A stretch of 64,000 nt of DNA, from assembly GCF_001653715.1 (NCBI RefSeq), contig NZ_LWHQ01000059.1:1-64000 (forward strand), read 5' to 3'. The DNA is from Methylobacterium platani. GTDB taxonomy: Bacteria > Pseudomonadota > Alphaproteobacteria > Rhizobiales > Beijerinckiaceae. Below the pieces are notes generated by a model that had not been told where the DNA came from, ran no database searches, and worked only from the letters and a program-made list of their open reading frames with translations. The position numbers and the translations under genes were made by a program. This document shows positions 55,931 through 64,000 of the stretch, piece after piece (within the stretch, counting starts at the first letter, position 1; each line of letters begins with the position of its first letter).

Positions 55931-55963
55931 CATCATGATGCCGATACGACAACATGTTGTCAA
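55931..55963 (-). promoter_or_regulatory. marR promoter with palindromic operators
   Basis: On the minus strand TTGACA (55963-55958) and CATCAT (55940-55935) are separated by 17 bases, a good sigma-70 promoter with a start about 17 bases before the marR ATG. The perfect 14-bp palindrome GACAACATGTTGTC (55948-55961) overlaps the -35 box, and a second 10-bp palindrome CATCATGATG (55931-55940) covers the -10. The first matches the usual TTGACAAC-type MarR operator form. Confidence 0.75.
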
Positions 55964-56020
55964 TTGGCGGATGTGCCGTGCCCCATTGATCCCGCGGCGG
56001 AATCCTGGCTGAAGGGCCGC

Positions 56021-57109
56021 ATGCGCGTGGACCTGTTCGATTTCGACCTGCCGGAGGAGAGCATCGCCCTCCGGCCCGCGGTGCCGCGGGACGGCGCCCG
56101 CCTGATGCTGCTGTACCCGGACCGCCCCCCGGAGGACCGGGTGGTGCGCGACCTGCCCGGCCTGCTGCGCCCCGGTGACGTGCTGGTCTTCAACGACACC
56201 CGGGTGATCCCGGCCCGCCTGCGCGGCCTGCGCCACCGGTCGGACGGCCAGCCGGTGCGGCTCGAGGCGATGCTGCACCTGCGGGAAAGCCCGGATCGCT
56301 GGCGGGCCTTCGCGCGCCCGGCCAAGCGCCTGCGGGTCGGCGACCGGGTCAGCTTCGGCGAGGCCGGCGAGGGCGAGGCTTGCGCGCTCACGCGCCTCGA
56401 CGCCACGATCGTCGAGCGCGGGGAGGGGGGCGAGACCACCTTCGCCTTCGACCTCGCGGGGCCCGCCCTCGACGAGGCGGTGGCGGCGCTGGGCGAGCTG
56501 CCGCTGCCCCCCTACATCGCCGCCAAGCGCCCGACCGACGCGCGGGACGCCGCCGACTACCAGACGGTCTATGCCCGCGAGCCCGGGGCGGTGGCGGCCC
56601 CGACCGCCGGCCTGCACTTCACGCCCGAACTGCTGGACGCCTGCAACGCCGCCGGCCTGCCGCAGGTGCGGGTGACGCTCCATGTCGGCGCCGGCACCTT
56701 CCTGCCGGTCAAGGCCGACGACACCGACGCGCACCGGATGCACGCGGAGATCGGCGAGATCACCCCGCAGGCCGCCGAGGCGCTGAACCGGGCGCGCGCG
56801 GCGGGCGGGCGCATCGTCGCGGTCGGCACCACGGCGCTGCGGCTCCTCGAGAGCGCGGCTACGCCCGACGGCACCATCGCGCCCTGGACCGGTGCCACCG
56901 ACATCTTCATCACCCCGGGCTACCGCTTCCGCGCGGTGGACGTCCTGATGACCAACTTCCACCTGCCGCGCTCGACCCTGTTCATGCTCGTCTCGGCCTT
57001 CGCCGGGCTCGAGCCGATGCGGGCGGCCTACGCGGCCGCGATCGCGCGCGGCTACCGATTCTATTCCTACGGCGATAGCAGCCTGCTCTTCCGGGCGGAG
57101 ACGCGATGA
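56021..57109 (+). CDS. queA: S-adenosylmethionine:tRNA ribosyltransferase-isomerase (QueA)
   Basis: A 362-residue enzyme that adds the ribosyl part of AdoMet to preQ1 in tRNA, forming epoxyqueuosine. Conserved segments are FDFDLPEESIALRP at the start, DVLVFNDTRVIPARL, PLPPYIAAKR, QTVYAREPGAVAAPTAGLHF and NFHLPRSTLFMLVSAF. ATG at 56021; no strong ribosome site precedes it. It overlaps tgt by four bases (ATGA). It begins only 109 bp from the divergent marR start. Confidence 0.95.
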   Translation: MRVDLFDFDLPEESIALRPAVPRDGARLMLLYPDRPPEDRVVRDLPGLLRPGDVLVFNDTRVIPARLRGLRHRSDGQPVRLEAMLHLRESPDRWRAFARPAKRLRVGDRVSFGEAGEGEACALTRLDATIVERGEGGETTFAFDLAGPALDEAVAALGELPLPPYIAAKRPTDARDAADYQTVYAREPGAVAAPTAGLHFTPELLDACNAAGLPQVRVTLHVGAGTFLPVKADDTDAHRMHAEIGEITPQAAEALNRARAAGGRIVAVGTTALRLLESAATPDGTIAPWTGATDIFITPGYRFRAVDVLMTNFHLPRSTLFMLVSAFAGLEPMRAAYAAAIARGYRFYSYGDSSLLFRAETR

Positions 57110-58239
57110 CCGACCTTTTCACGTTCACGGTGGCGGCGACCGACGGAGCCGCCCGCACCGGCGAGATCCGGATGCCGCGCGGCGTCATCCGCACCCCGGC
57201 CTTCATGCCGGTCGGCACCGCCGGCACCGTCAAGGCGATGTATCCCGAGCAGGTGAAGGCGCTCGGCGCCGACGTGGTGCTCGGCAACACCTACCACCTG
57301 ATGCTGCGCCCCGGCGCCGAACGGGTGGCGCGGCTCGGCGGCCTGCACGCCATGATGCAGTGGCCCTACCCGATCCTGACCGATTCCGGCGGCTTCCAGG
57401 TCATGTCGCTGGCAGGGCTTCGCAAGCTCGACGAGACCGGGGTGCGGTTCCAGTCGCATCTCGACGGCTCGACGCATCTCCTGAGCCCCGAGCGCTCGAT
57501 CGAGATCCAGGGCCTGCTCGGCTCCGACATCCAGATGCAGCTCGACGAATGCGTGCGCCTCCCGGCGCCCGAATCGGCGATCGAGAGCGCGATGCGGCTG
57601 TCCCTGCGCTGGGCCGAGCGCTGCCGCATCGCCTTCGGCGACCAGCCGGGCAAGGCGATGTTCGGCATCGTCCAGGGCGGCGACATCCCGGCCCTGCGGG
57701 TCGAGAGCGCCAGGGCGCTGGTCGACCTCGACCTCAAGGGCTACGCCGTCGGCGGGCTCGCGGTCGGCGAGCCGCAGGCGACGATGCTCGCGATGATCGA
57801 GACCGTCGAGCCGCACCTGCCGACCGCGAAGCCGCGCTACCTGATGGGCGTCGGCACCCCCGACGACATCGTCCAGGCGGTGAGCCGCGGCATCGACATG
57901 TTCGATTGCGTGATGCCGACCCGCGCCGGCCGTCACGGCATGGTCTATACCCGCCACGGTCGCCTCAACCTGCGCAACGCGCGCTTTGCCGAGGACAACA
58001 CCCCCCTCGACCCGGAATCGACCTGCCCGGCGGCGAACCTCTACAGCAAGGCCTACCTGCACCACCTCGTCCGTGCCGGCGAGATCCTCGGCATGATGCT
58101 GCTGACCTGGAACAACCTGTCCTACTACCAGGACCTGATGGCGGGCCTGCGCAGGGCCATCGCCGAGGGCCGGCTCCAGGATTTCATCGGCGAGACCCGC
58201 GAGGGCTGGCAGAAGGCGGAGCGCGACCGGGCGGCGTGA
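57106..58239 (+). CDS. tgt: tRNA-guanine transglycosylase (Tgt) with degenerate zinc site
   Basis: A 377-residue enzyme that swaps guanine-34 for preQ1 in GUN-anticodon tRNAs. Catalytic residues are kept: Asp 93 (TDSGGFQVMS) and nucleophile Asp 267 (MFDCVMPTRAGRHG). The zinc site is not: where E. coli has C302, C304, C307 and H333, this protein has Ser 305, Cys 307, Ala 310 and Asn 336 (PESTCPAANLYSKAYLHH, LLTWNNLSYY). Only one ligand remains, so it should not bind zinc in the usual way. Length and all flanking sequence are normal, so it is probably a functional zinc-free variant. Translationally coupled to queA. Confidence 0.94.
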   Translation: MTDLFTFTVAATDGAARTGEIRMPRGVIRTPAFMPVGTAGTVKAMYPEQVKALGADVVLGNTYHLMLRPGAERVARLGGLHAMMQWPYPILTDSGGFQVMSLAGLRKLDETGVRFQSHLDGSTHLLSPERSIEIQGLLGSDIQMQLDECVRLPAPESAIESAMRLSLRWAERCRIAFGDQPGKAMFGIVQGGDIPALRVESARALVDLDLKGYAVGGLAVGEPQATMLAMIETVEPHLPTAKPRYLMGVGTPDDIVQAVSRGIDMFDCVMPTRAGRHGMVYTRHGRLNLRNARFAEDNTPLDPESTCPAANLYSKAYLHHLVRAGEILGMMLLTWNNLSYYQDLMAGLRRAIAEGRLQDFIGETREGWQKAERDRAA

Positions 58240-58249
58240 GCCCCCATGC

Positions 58250-58287
58250 CCTCGCGCCGTCGAACGGACCCGTTCGACGGCGCGAGG
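58250..58287. terminator. Perfect 17-bp hairpin between tgt and the SGNH-like gene
   Basis: CCTCGCGCCGTCGAACG pairs perfectly with CGTTCGACGGCGCGAGG around a GACC loop. It fills the 51-base gap between the convergent stops at 58239 and 58291. No U-tract follows, but placement suggests a bidirectional terminator. Confidence 0.7.
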
Positions 58288-58290
58288 ATA

Positions 58291-59403
58291 TCAACGCTCC
58301 GCCGCCCGCGGCGCGGCGAGCACCCGGTAGAACCCGTCGGGATCGTCGCGCCGCTCGTCCACCGCCCGGCGCAAGGCGCCGACGATGCGCGCGGCGACCG
58401 GCAGGCGGTAGTGGAGGGCGTCCCAGTAGTTGGTGTCCTCTCGCGTCACGGCGGACGGGATCCGGAAGTCGACCAGCACCGCGCCGCGGCGGCGGGCGAT
58501 CTCGGCGACGCGCGCCTTGCAGGCGGCCTCCCGCGCCGCCGCCCCGCTGCCGGGCCGGGGTTGCGCCGCCACGTTGACCGGCATGAAGGCGACGAGCTTG
58601 AGCGCGCCCGCCGGCACGAGGCCGAGGAGCTCGTCGAGCCAGGGCAGGGCCGGGGTGGCCGGGTCGGCCTCTTGCGTCCCCTCGGGCACCGGCGCGTCGC
58701 CATGGATATGCGCCGCCGCCCGGGCGGCGTCGTAGCGCGATTCCGGCGGGGTGAAGACCTCGTAGCCGTCGCCGCGGATGCGGGCCGGCATCCGCCCGAG
58801 ACGGTGCAGCAGCACCCGCCCGGCGATCTCGGCGCTCTGCTGGTTCCACTGGTGGAGGAAGGCGGTCGAGGCCGGCGGCTCGCGGTAGAGCCAGGGCGGG
58901 AAGGCCCGGAAGGTCAGGCGCTTGGCGTTCGCATCCGCCTCGCACCAGGGCGCGTCGAGGCCGAACAGCACCGCCCGGGCGGGTGCCCGTGTCAGGAACA
59001 GCCGGGCGAGCTGCGTCTGCTCCCACGGCGTCGCGGCGTTCATCGCGAGGTTGGCGAAACGCCCGCCGAAGGCCCGGTCGAGCTCCTGCGGATCGAGCAG
59101 GCGGGCGGTCGAGGTGCCGAACACCGCCGCATCGTAGGCGCCGCCGCGCACCACCTGCGGGTACATGAAGCGCTGGTTCAGGTCCATGATCGGACCCGGC
59201 GCCCGCCCCGGCGCGGCCCGCAGGCCGTAGGGGTCGAGGATCGTCACGAAGGCGAGCACCGTCAGCCCCATCAGCCCGGCCGCGCCGAGGAGAAGGCCGG
59301 CGAACCGCCGCCAGCACGCGGCGTCGGACTTGACCGTATCGGACTTGGCTGCGTCCGGCTTGGCTGCGTCCGGCTTGGGCGAGGGAACGGGTTCTGGCGG
59401 CAT
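58291..59403 (-). CDS. Membrane-anchored SGNH-like hypothetical protein
   Basis: A 370-residue protein. The N-terminus is a Lys/Ala/Asp repeat (variants of KPDAAKSD) followed by one transmembrane helix (residues about 35-55, ending in FVTILDPYGL). The outer domain has AAVFGTSTARLLDP, resembling the GDS/GTS block I of SGNH (AlgX/AlgJ-like) hydrolases, and NYWDALHYRLPVA, resembling the block V DxxH. Such proteins modify exopolysaccharide or other envelope polymers, often by O-acetylation. No acyltransferase partner lies in the window. The assignment is motif-based and tentative; the reading frame itself is secure. Confidence 0.75.
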   Translation of the reverse strand: MPPEPVPSPKPDAAKPDAAKSDTVKSDAACWRRFAGLLLGAAGLMGLTVLAFVTILDPYGLRAAPGRAPGPIMDLNQRFMYPQVVRGGAYDAAVFGTSTARLLDPQELDRAFGGRFANLAMNAATPWEQTQLARLFLTRAPARAVLFGLDAPWCEADANAKRLTFRAFPPWLYREPPASTAFLHQWNQQSAEIAGRVLLHRLGRMPARIRGDGYEVFTPPESRYDAARAAAHIHGDAPVPEGTQEADPATPALPWLDELLGLVPAGALKLVAFMPVNVAAQPRPGSGAAAREAACKARVAEIARRRGAVLVDFRIPSAVTREDTNYWDALHYRLPVAARIVGALRRAVDERRDDPDGFYRVLAAPRAAER

Positions 59404-59531
59404 CCGTGCGGGACTTGTGTGGGCGGCGGTGGTCTCCCGGTTGACCCGGCCGCGTCAACCCCCTATGTCCGCGTCTGCTCCGAACAGGACCTGGGCCGGC
59501 CCGCCAGCGCCGCGCCGCCATCCCCGGGAGC

Positions 59532-59607
59532 GGGCGCGTAGCTCAGCTGGTAGAGCAACGGACTTTTAATCTGTAGGTCCTGGGTTCGAGTCCCAGCGCG
59601 CTCACCA
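59532..59607 (+). tRNA. tRNA-Lys (anticodon UUU)
   Basis: A 76-base cloverleaf including encoded CCA. The acceptor GGGCGCG pairs with CGCGCTC (one G-U), the D-arm is GCTCAGCTGGTAGAGC, the anticodon loop CTTTTAA has UUU at 59565-59567, and the T-arm is CTGGG-TTCGAGT-CCCAG. It stands alone, with no other tRNA nearby. Confidence 0.97.
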
Positions 59608-59871
59608 TTTTCACTTGCTCTCTCAGGCCCCTGGATTTGGTCCAGCCGCAACCGGATGTCCAAGATCCGGAATGTGTGTGCATTTGCCGGTCTTACGGGG
59701 TCGTGCCTGCCAGTTCGTCCGGTCGTCCCGCGGCTCGCCTCGCTCCACGGGACGCGCCCGACTGCGCGAACCGGAGCGATATCCACGCCGCGATCGGCCG
59801 CCGCGCGCGTCTTCGTTGACGCTGCACGCCGCCTATGCAAGGAGCCGTTGCCCAGTTTGTCTGGAGGGGCA

Positions 59872-60420
59872 ATGTCGGGGAATGATGCGCTCATGAAGGC
59901 TTTGGCTGATGTGAGCGAACGGCGAGCGGCGCTCGAAGTCGAGTACGAGCGCATCGGCGCCGAGCTGGCCAAGCTCCGGCTCGCCGAGAACGCGCTCCGG
60001 GCGATCATCGAGGATACGCCGATCGAGGAACTAGGCCTGTCGCTGCCGTCCGCCGGTCCGGCCTCGGGCATGGACCGGGGCGAGCCGCGCGCGAGCGGCC
60101 GGCGCGGGCCGCGCGGCCCGCGGGCGAACTCGACCAAGGGCCGCCTCAAGGCGCTGATCGACGGCTCCGGGCCGCAGGGCCTGTCGCAGCCGCAGATCCT
60201 GCGCGCGCTCCCCGACGCGGCGCCGGCGACGATCAACGCCTACCTGAGCGGCATGGTCACCGCCGGCGAGGCGCTGCAGGTCGGCAACTTCTACACCAAG
60301 GTCCGCAACCGGGACGAGGTGGTGGAGACCTCGGACGAGGACGACGACGCCTATGACGGCGAGATCGAGGGCGATGCCGACGACTTGGCGGACGAGGCCG
60401 AGGCGTCCGGCAAGGCCTGA
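59872..60420 (+). CDS. Hypothetical coiled-coil protein with acidic tail
   Basis: A 182-residue protein of unknown function. Residues about 8-50 are a heptad-rich coiled coil (ALADVSERRAALEVEYERIG). A basic Gly/Arg linker (GRRGPRGPRANSTKG) follows, then a small helical domain (LSQPQILRALPDAAPATINA) resembling a winged-helix or HTH fold, and a strongly acidic tail (ETSDEDDDAYDGEIEGDADD). GGAGGGG precedes the ATG at 59872. It could be a nucleoid- or RNA-associated protein, but that is inference. The 264 bases between it and tRNA-Lys hold nothing I recognise. Confidence 0.75.
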   Translation: MSGNDALMKALADVSERRAALEVEYERIGAELAKLRLAENALRAIIEDTPIEELGLSLPSAGPASGMDRGEPRASGRRGPRGPRANSTKGRLKALIDGSGPQGLSQPQILRALPDAAPATINAYLSGMVTAGEALQVGNFYTKVRNRDEVVETSDEDDDAYDGEIEGDADDLADEAEASGKA

Positions 60421-60679
60421 TCGCCGGGTGCGCTCGCGCACCGGCCGTTCGTCGAAAACCGCGCACATCCGGGCCACACCCGGCCGGTTTCTCGCCGCGT
60501 CCCCTCGGGGCGCGACGACTTAGCCGGCCGAGGATGGTGGCGGCCTGGCCTCGACCGGCCTAGGTGATCCGCCACCCCGTGAGCGCTTCCCACGCCGCGT
60601 TCGTTCGCCCGTCGCCGTCGCGGCTGCGGGCTTGAGCATGGCGCGGGCGGTGCTCGAGCCCCAGGACGCCCGGGACCGG

Positions 60680-61602
<923 letters not shown>

Positions 61603-61606
<4 letters not shown>

Positions 61607-62364
61607 ACTGGCCCGCCATCCGCGCCATCTACGGCTTCGAGATGCACCGCGCCTTCCGCACGCTGCTCCAGAGCATCGTCGCGCCGGTGATCTCGACCTC
61701 GCTCTACTTCGTGGTGTTCGGCGCCGCGATCGGCGGGCGGATCACCTCGGTCGACGGCGTGCCCTACGGCGCCTTCATCGTGCCGGGGCTGATCATGCTG
61801 ACGCTGCTCACGCAGAGCATCGCCAACGCCTCGTTCGGCATCTACTTCCCGCGCTTCTCCGGCACGATCTACGAGATCCTGTCTGCGCCGATCTCGGCGG
61901 TGGAGATCGTCGCCGGCTATGTCGGGGCGGCGGCGACCAAGTCGATCATGCTCGGACTGATCATCCTGGCGACCTCGTCGCTGTTCGTTCCCCTGCGCAT
62001 CGAGCACCCCTTCGTGATGGTGCTGTTCCTGGTCCTCACCGCCGTCACCTTCAGCCTGTTCGGCTTCGTGATCGGCCTGTGGGCGGACGGGTTCGAGAAG
62101 CTGCAGCTGGTACCGCTCCTCATCGTCACGCCGCTGACCTTCCTGGGCGGCAGCTTCTACTCGATCGACATGCTGCCGCCGGTCTGGCGGACGGTGAGCC
62201 TCCTCAATCCCGTCGTCTACCTGATCAGCGGCTTTCGCTGGAGCTTCTACGGCCATTCCGACGTCAACCCGGCGGTGAGCCTCGGCATGGCGGTCGTGTT
62301 CCTGGTCCTGTGCCTCGCGGCGGTCGCATGGATCTTCCGGACGGGGTACCGGCTGAAGAGCTGA
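61603..62364 (+). CDS. ABC-2-type transporter permease
   Basis: A 253-residue inner-membrane permease with about six hydrophobic segments. The ABC-2 signature region is GGSFYSIDMLPPVWRTVSLL, followed by LNPVVYLISGFRWSFYG. It resembles YadH/NodJ-type exporters, which move lipids, lipooligosaccharides or drugs outward. It overlaps the ATPase gene by ATGA, so the two form one exporter. Cargo unknown. Confidence 0.92.
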
Positions 62365-62531
62365 GGGCCGCGCGCCCGAATACCTCCTCTGCCGTGGCCG
62401 CGGGGCTCGGCGGGCGATTCGGGCAGGCGCCCGCTCCATCGTCGTGCAAGATCTCACACCGGGGGCGACGCCGCCGGGACGGATCCTCCGATGATCCGCC
62501 ACGATGCGGCGCGCCGTGAGGAGTGCCCATC

Positions 62532-63917
62532 GTGACCGATCCCGCCGAGCTTCCCGCCCACCGCCTCGCCCGCGCCATCGCGACCCGCGCGCTCTCGCCG
62601 GTCGAGGCCGTCGAGGCGCATCTCGCCCGCATCGCACGCCTGGAGCCGAAACTCGGGGCCTTCGTCGAGGTCTACGCCGACGACGCGCGGCTCGCCGCCG
62701 AGGGCGCCGACCGGATGATCCGCTCGGGCCACGCCGTCGGTCCGCTCCACGGCGTGCCGGTGGCGCTCAAGGACCTGATCGACCTCGAGGGCCGGATCAC
62801 CACCGGCGGTTCGGCGCATTTCCGCGCGCGGCGCGCGACCGAGACCGCCACCATCGCCCGGCGGATGCTGGCCCAGGGCATGATCGTGCTCGGCAAGACC
62901 CATACGGTCGAGTTCGCCTATGGCGGCTGGGGCACCAACCAGCACATGGGCACGCCCTGGAACCCCTGGGACCTCGCGACGCCGAGGACGCCCGGCGGCT
63001 CCTCGAGCGGGTCGGGCGTCGCGGTGGCGGCCCGGATGGCGCCCTGGGCGATCGGCACCGATACCGGCGGCTCGGTGCGGCTGCCGGCCTCGTTCTGCGG
63101 GCTCACCGGCCTCAAGGTCACGATCGGCCGGGTCAGCACCGCCGGCATCGTGCCGCTCAGCACCAGCCTCGACACGCCGGGCCCGATGGCGCGCAGCGTC
63201 GAGGACGTCGCGCTGCTCTACACGATCCTGTCCGGGCCCGATCCGCGCGACCCCAACACCCGGGGCATCGTCGCCGAGGACCCGATGCCGGCGCTGCATC
63301 GCGGGGTGCGCGGCCTGCGTCTCGCGCGAATGCCGGCGGCGGAGCGCGAGGGCGTCTCCGCCGAGATGCTCGCCGCCTACGACGCCGCGCTCGATGCGCT
63401 GGCGCGGCTCGGCGCCGAGATCGTCGACGTCGACCTGCCGTTCCGTTTCGCCGACCTCCTCACCACCTCGGCGATCGTGATGGCCGAGTGTTACTTCTTC
63501 AACGGTGCCCTGTCAGAGGACAGGGCCGCGCGCCTCGACGAGGATGTCCGCCTGCGCACGCTCGCCGGCGCCGGCGTGAGCGCGCAGGACTACCTGCGCA
63601 CCCGGCGGATGCAGGCCGAGATGAAGGCGGCCTTCGCCCGGGCGATGGACGGCATCGACGCGCTCCTGACCCCGACCACCGAGACCGCGGCGATCCCCCT
63701 CCCGGATGTCGACCAGGGCGTGCTGCCGTCGCGCTTCACCCGCTTCGGCAACCTGCTCGAGCTCTGCGCCCTGGCGCTGCCGAACGGCGTCACGGCGGGC
63801 GGGCTGCCGCTCTCGCTCCAGATCGTCTGCCGCGGCTACGACGAGGCGACGGCGCTCCGCATCGGGCAGGCGTATCAGGGCGCGACGGAGTGGCATCTGC
63901 GGACGCCGGAGGTTTGA
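62532..63917 (+). CDS. Amidase (amidase-signature family)
   Basis: A 461-residue Ser-cisSer-Lys amidase. The catalytic lysine is in PVALKDLIDLEG, the cis-Ser in the Gly/Ser-rich TPGGSSSGSGVAVAA and the nucleophile serine in IGTDTGGSVRLPASF. It is near GatA in fold, but a lone gene with no gatB or gatC, so probably a catabolic amidase. I prefer the GTG at 62532 because GAGGAG lies eight bases upstream; a GTG at 62523 in the same frame is the alternative. Confidence 0.88.
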   Translation: MTDPAELPAHRLARAIATRALSPVEAVEAHLARIARLEPKLGAFVEVYADDARLAAEGADRMIRSGHAVGPLHGVPVALKDLIDLEGRITTGGSAHFRARRATETATIARRMLAQGMIVLGKTHTVEFAYGGWGTNQHMGTPWNPWDLATPRTPGGSSSGSGVAVAARMAPWAIGTDTGGSVRLPASFCGLTGLKVTIGRVSTAGIVPLSTSLDTPGPMARSVEDVALLYTILSGPDPRDPNTRGIVAEDPMPALHRGVRGLRLARMPAAEREGVSAEMLAAYDAALDALARLGAEIVDVDLPFRFADLLTTSAIVMAECYFFNGALSEDRAARLDEDVRLRTLAGAGVSAQDYLRTRRMQAEMKAAFARAMDGIDALLTPTTETAAIPLPDVDQGVLPSRFTRFGNLLELCALALPNGVTAGGLPLSLQIVCRGYDEATALRIGQAYQGATEWHLRTPEV

Positions 63918-63979
63918 CGGCGCGCCCGGCCCCGTCACACGTCGCGGGATCCTCGCGCGCGGTCCGAAACGACAGCGCC

Positions 63980-64000
63980 CCCGGACGGGGTCCGTCCGGG
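63980..64000 (+). terminator. Hairpin at the window edge, probably the amidase terminator
   Basis: CCCGGACGG and CCGTCCGGG form a perfect 9-bp stem with a 3-base loop. The window ends at the last stem base, so any U-tract cannot be seen. Confidence 0.5.

Noticed and set aside
62532..63917. Assignment as GatA of the Glu-tRNA(Gln) amidotransferase
   Set aside because: No gatB or gatC adjoins, and the C-terminal half does not look GatA-specific; a general amidase is safer.

Overview
The window is high-GC DNA (by eye about 70%) from an alphaproteobacterium of the Hyphomicrobiales, most like Methylobacterium or Methylorubrum. This rests on the codon use, the suf gene order headed by Irr-type (iron control element) boxes, an Omp31-type porin, a hopanoid-associated HpnL-like membrane protein and the dense GlgE/TreS/TreYZ glucan-trehalose cluster. 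Nearly all genes are intact and ordinary for a chromosome. I see no prophage, transposase, rRNA or CRISPR array. The only clear foreign-looking insertions are a Uma2-family gene and some palindromic or tandem intergenic repeats.

Layout. 1-252: a long nested palindrome. 253-2938 (minus): HpnL-like membrane protein, a small [2Fe-2S] ferredoxin-like protein and an orphan branched-chain-type periplasmic binding protein. 3039-8708 (minus): a complete dipeptide/oligopeptide ABC importer in the order A-B-C-F-D. 9032-13312: AidB-like acyl-CoA dehydrogenase, divergent FAD oxidoreductase, CysZ/EI24 membrane protein and a DUF3775 protein. 13360-17442 (minus): a 1360-residue Pls-type (epsilon-polylysine-synthetase-like) NRPS. 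17621-20012: histidine phosphatase, PPK2 polyphosphate kinase and alpha/beta hydrolase. 20117-27987: the suf Fe-S assembly operon (IscS-like desulfurase, sufB, sufC, sufD, sufS, sufT, sufA), preceded by two Irr-type boxes and interrupted by an antisense Uma2 gene. 28030-35302: GGDEF cyclase, DEAD-box helicase, porin, parE and two small orphan genes.

35591-51701 (plus) is the most striking block: treZ, malQ::treY, a GH13 domain fused to glgE, treS::maltokinase and glgB. Together these can turn trehalose into maltose and maltose-1-phosphate, build and branch alpha-glucan from it, and return glucan to trehalose. Three of the five genes are two-enzyme fusions. A strong terminator closes the block.

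51702-64000: 35-bp tandem hairpin repeats, an aminotransferase, a PhnA-like protein, a CDF cation exporter, a MarR regulator with a monooxygenase partner, queA-tgt for queuosine (the Tgt lacks three of its four zinc ligands), a membrane-anchored SGNH-like protein, tRNA-Lys, a coiled-coil/acidic-tail protein, a two-gene ABC-2 exporter and an amidase.

The best candidates for something unusual are the Pls-type synthetase, the multi-fusion glucan-trehalose operon with its extra catalytic GH13 module, the zinc-less Tgt, and the Irr-box-controlled suf operon carrying an antisense Uma2 insertion.
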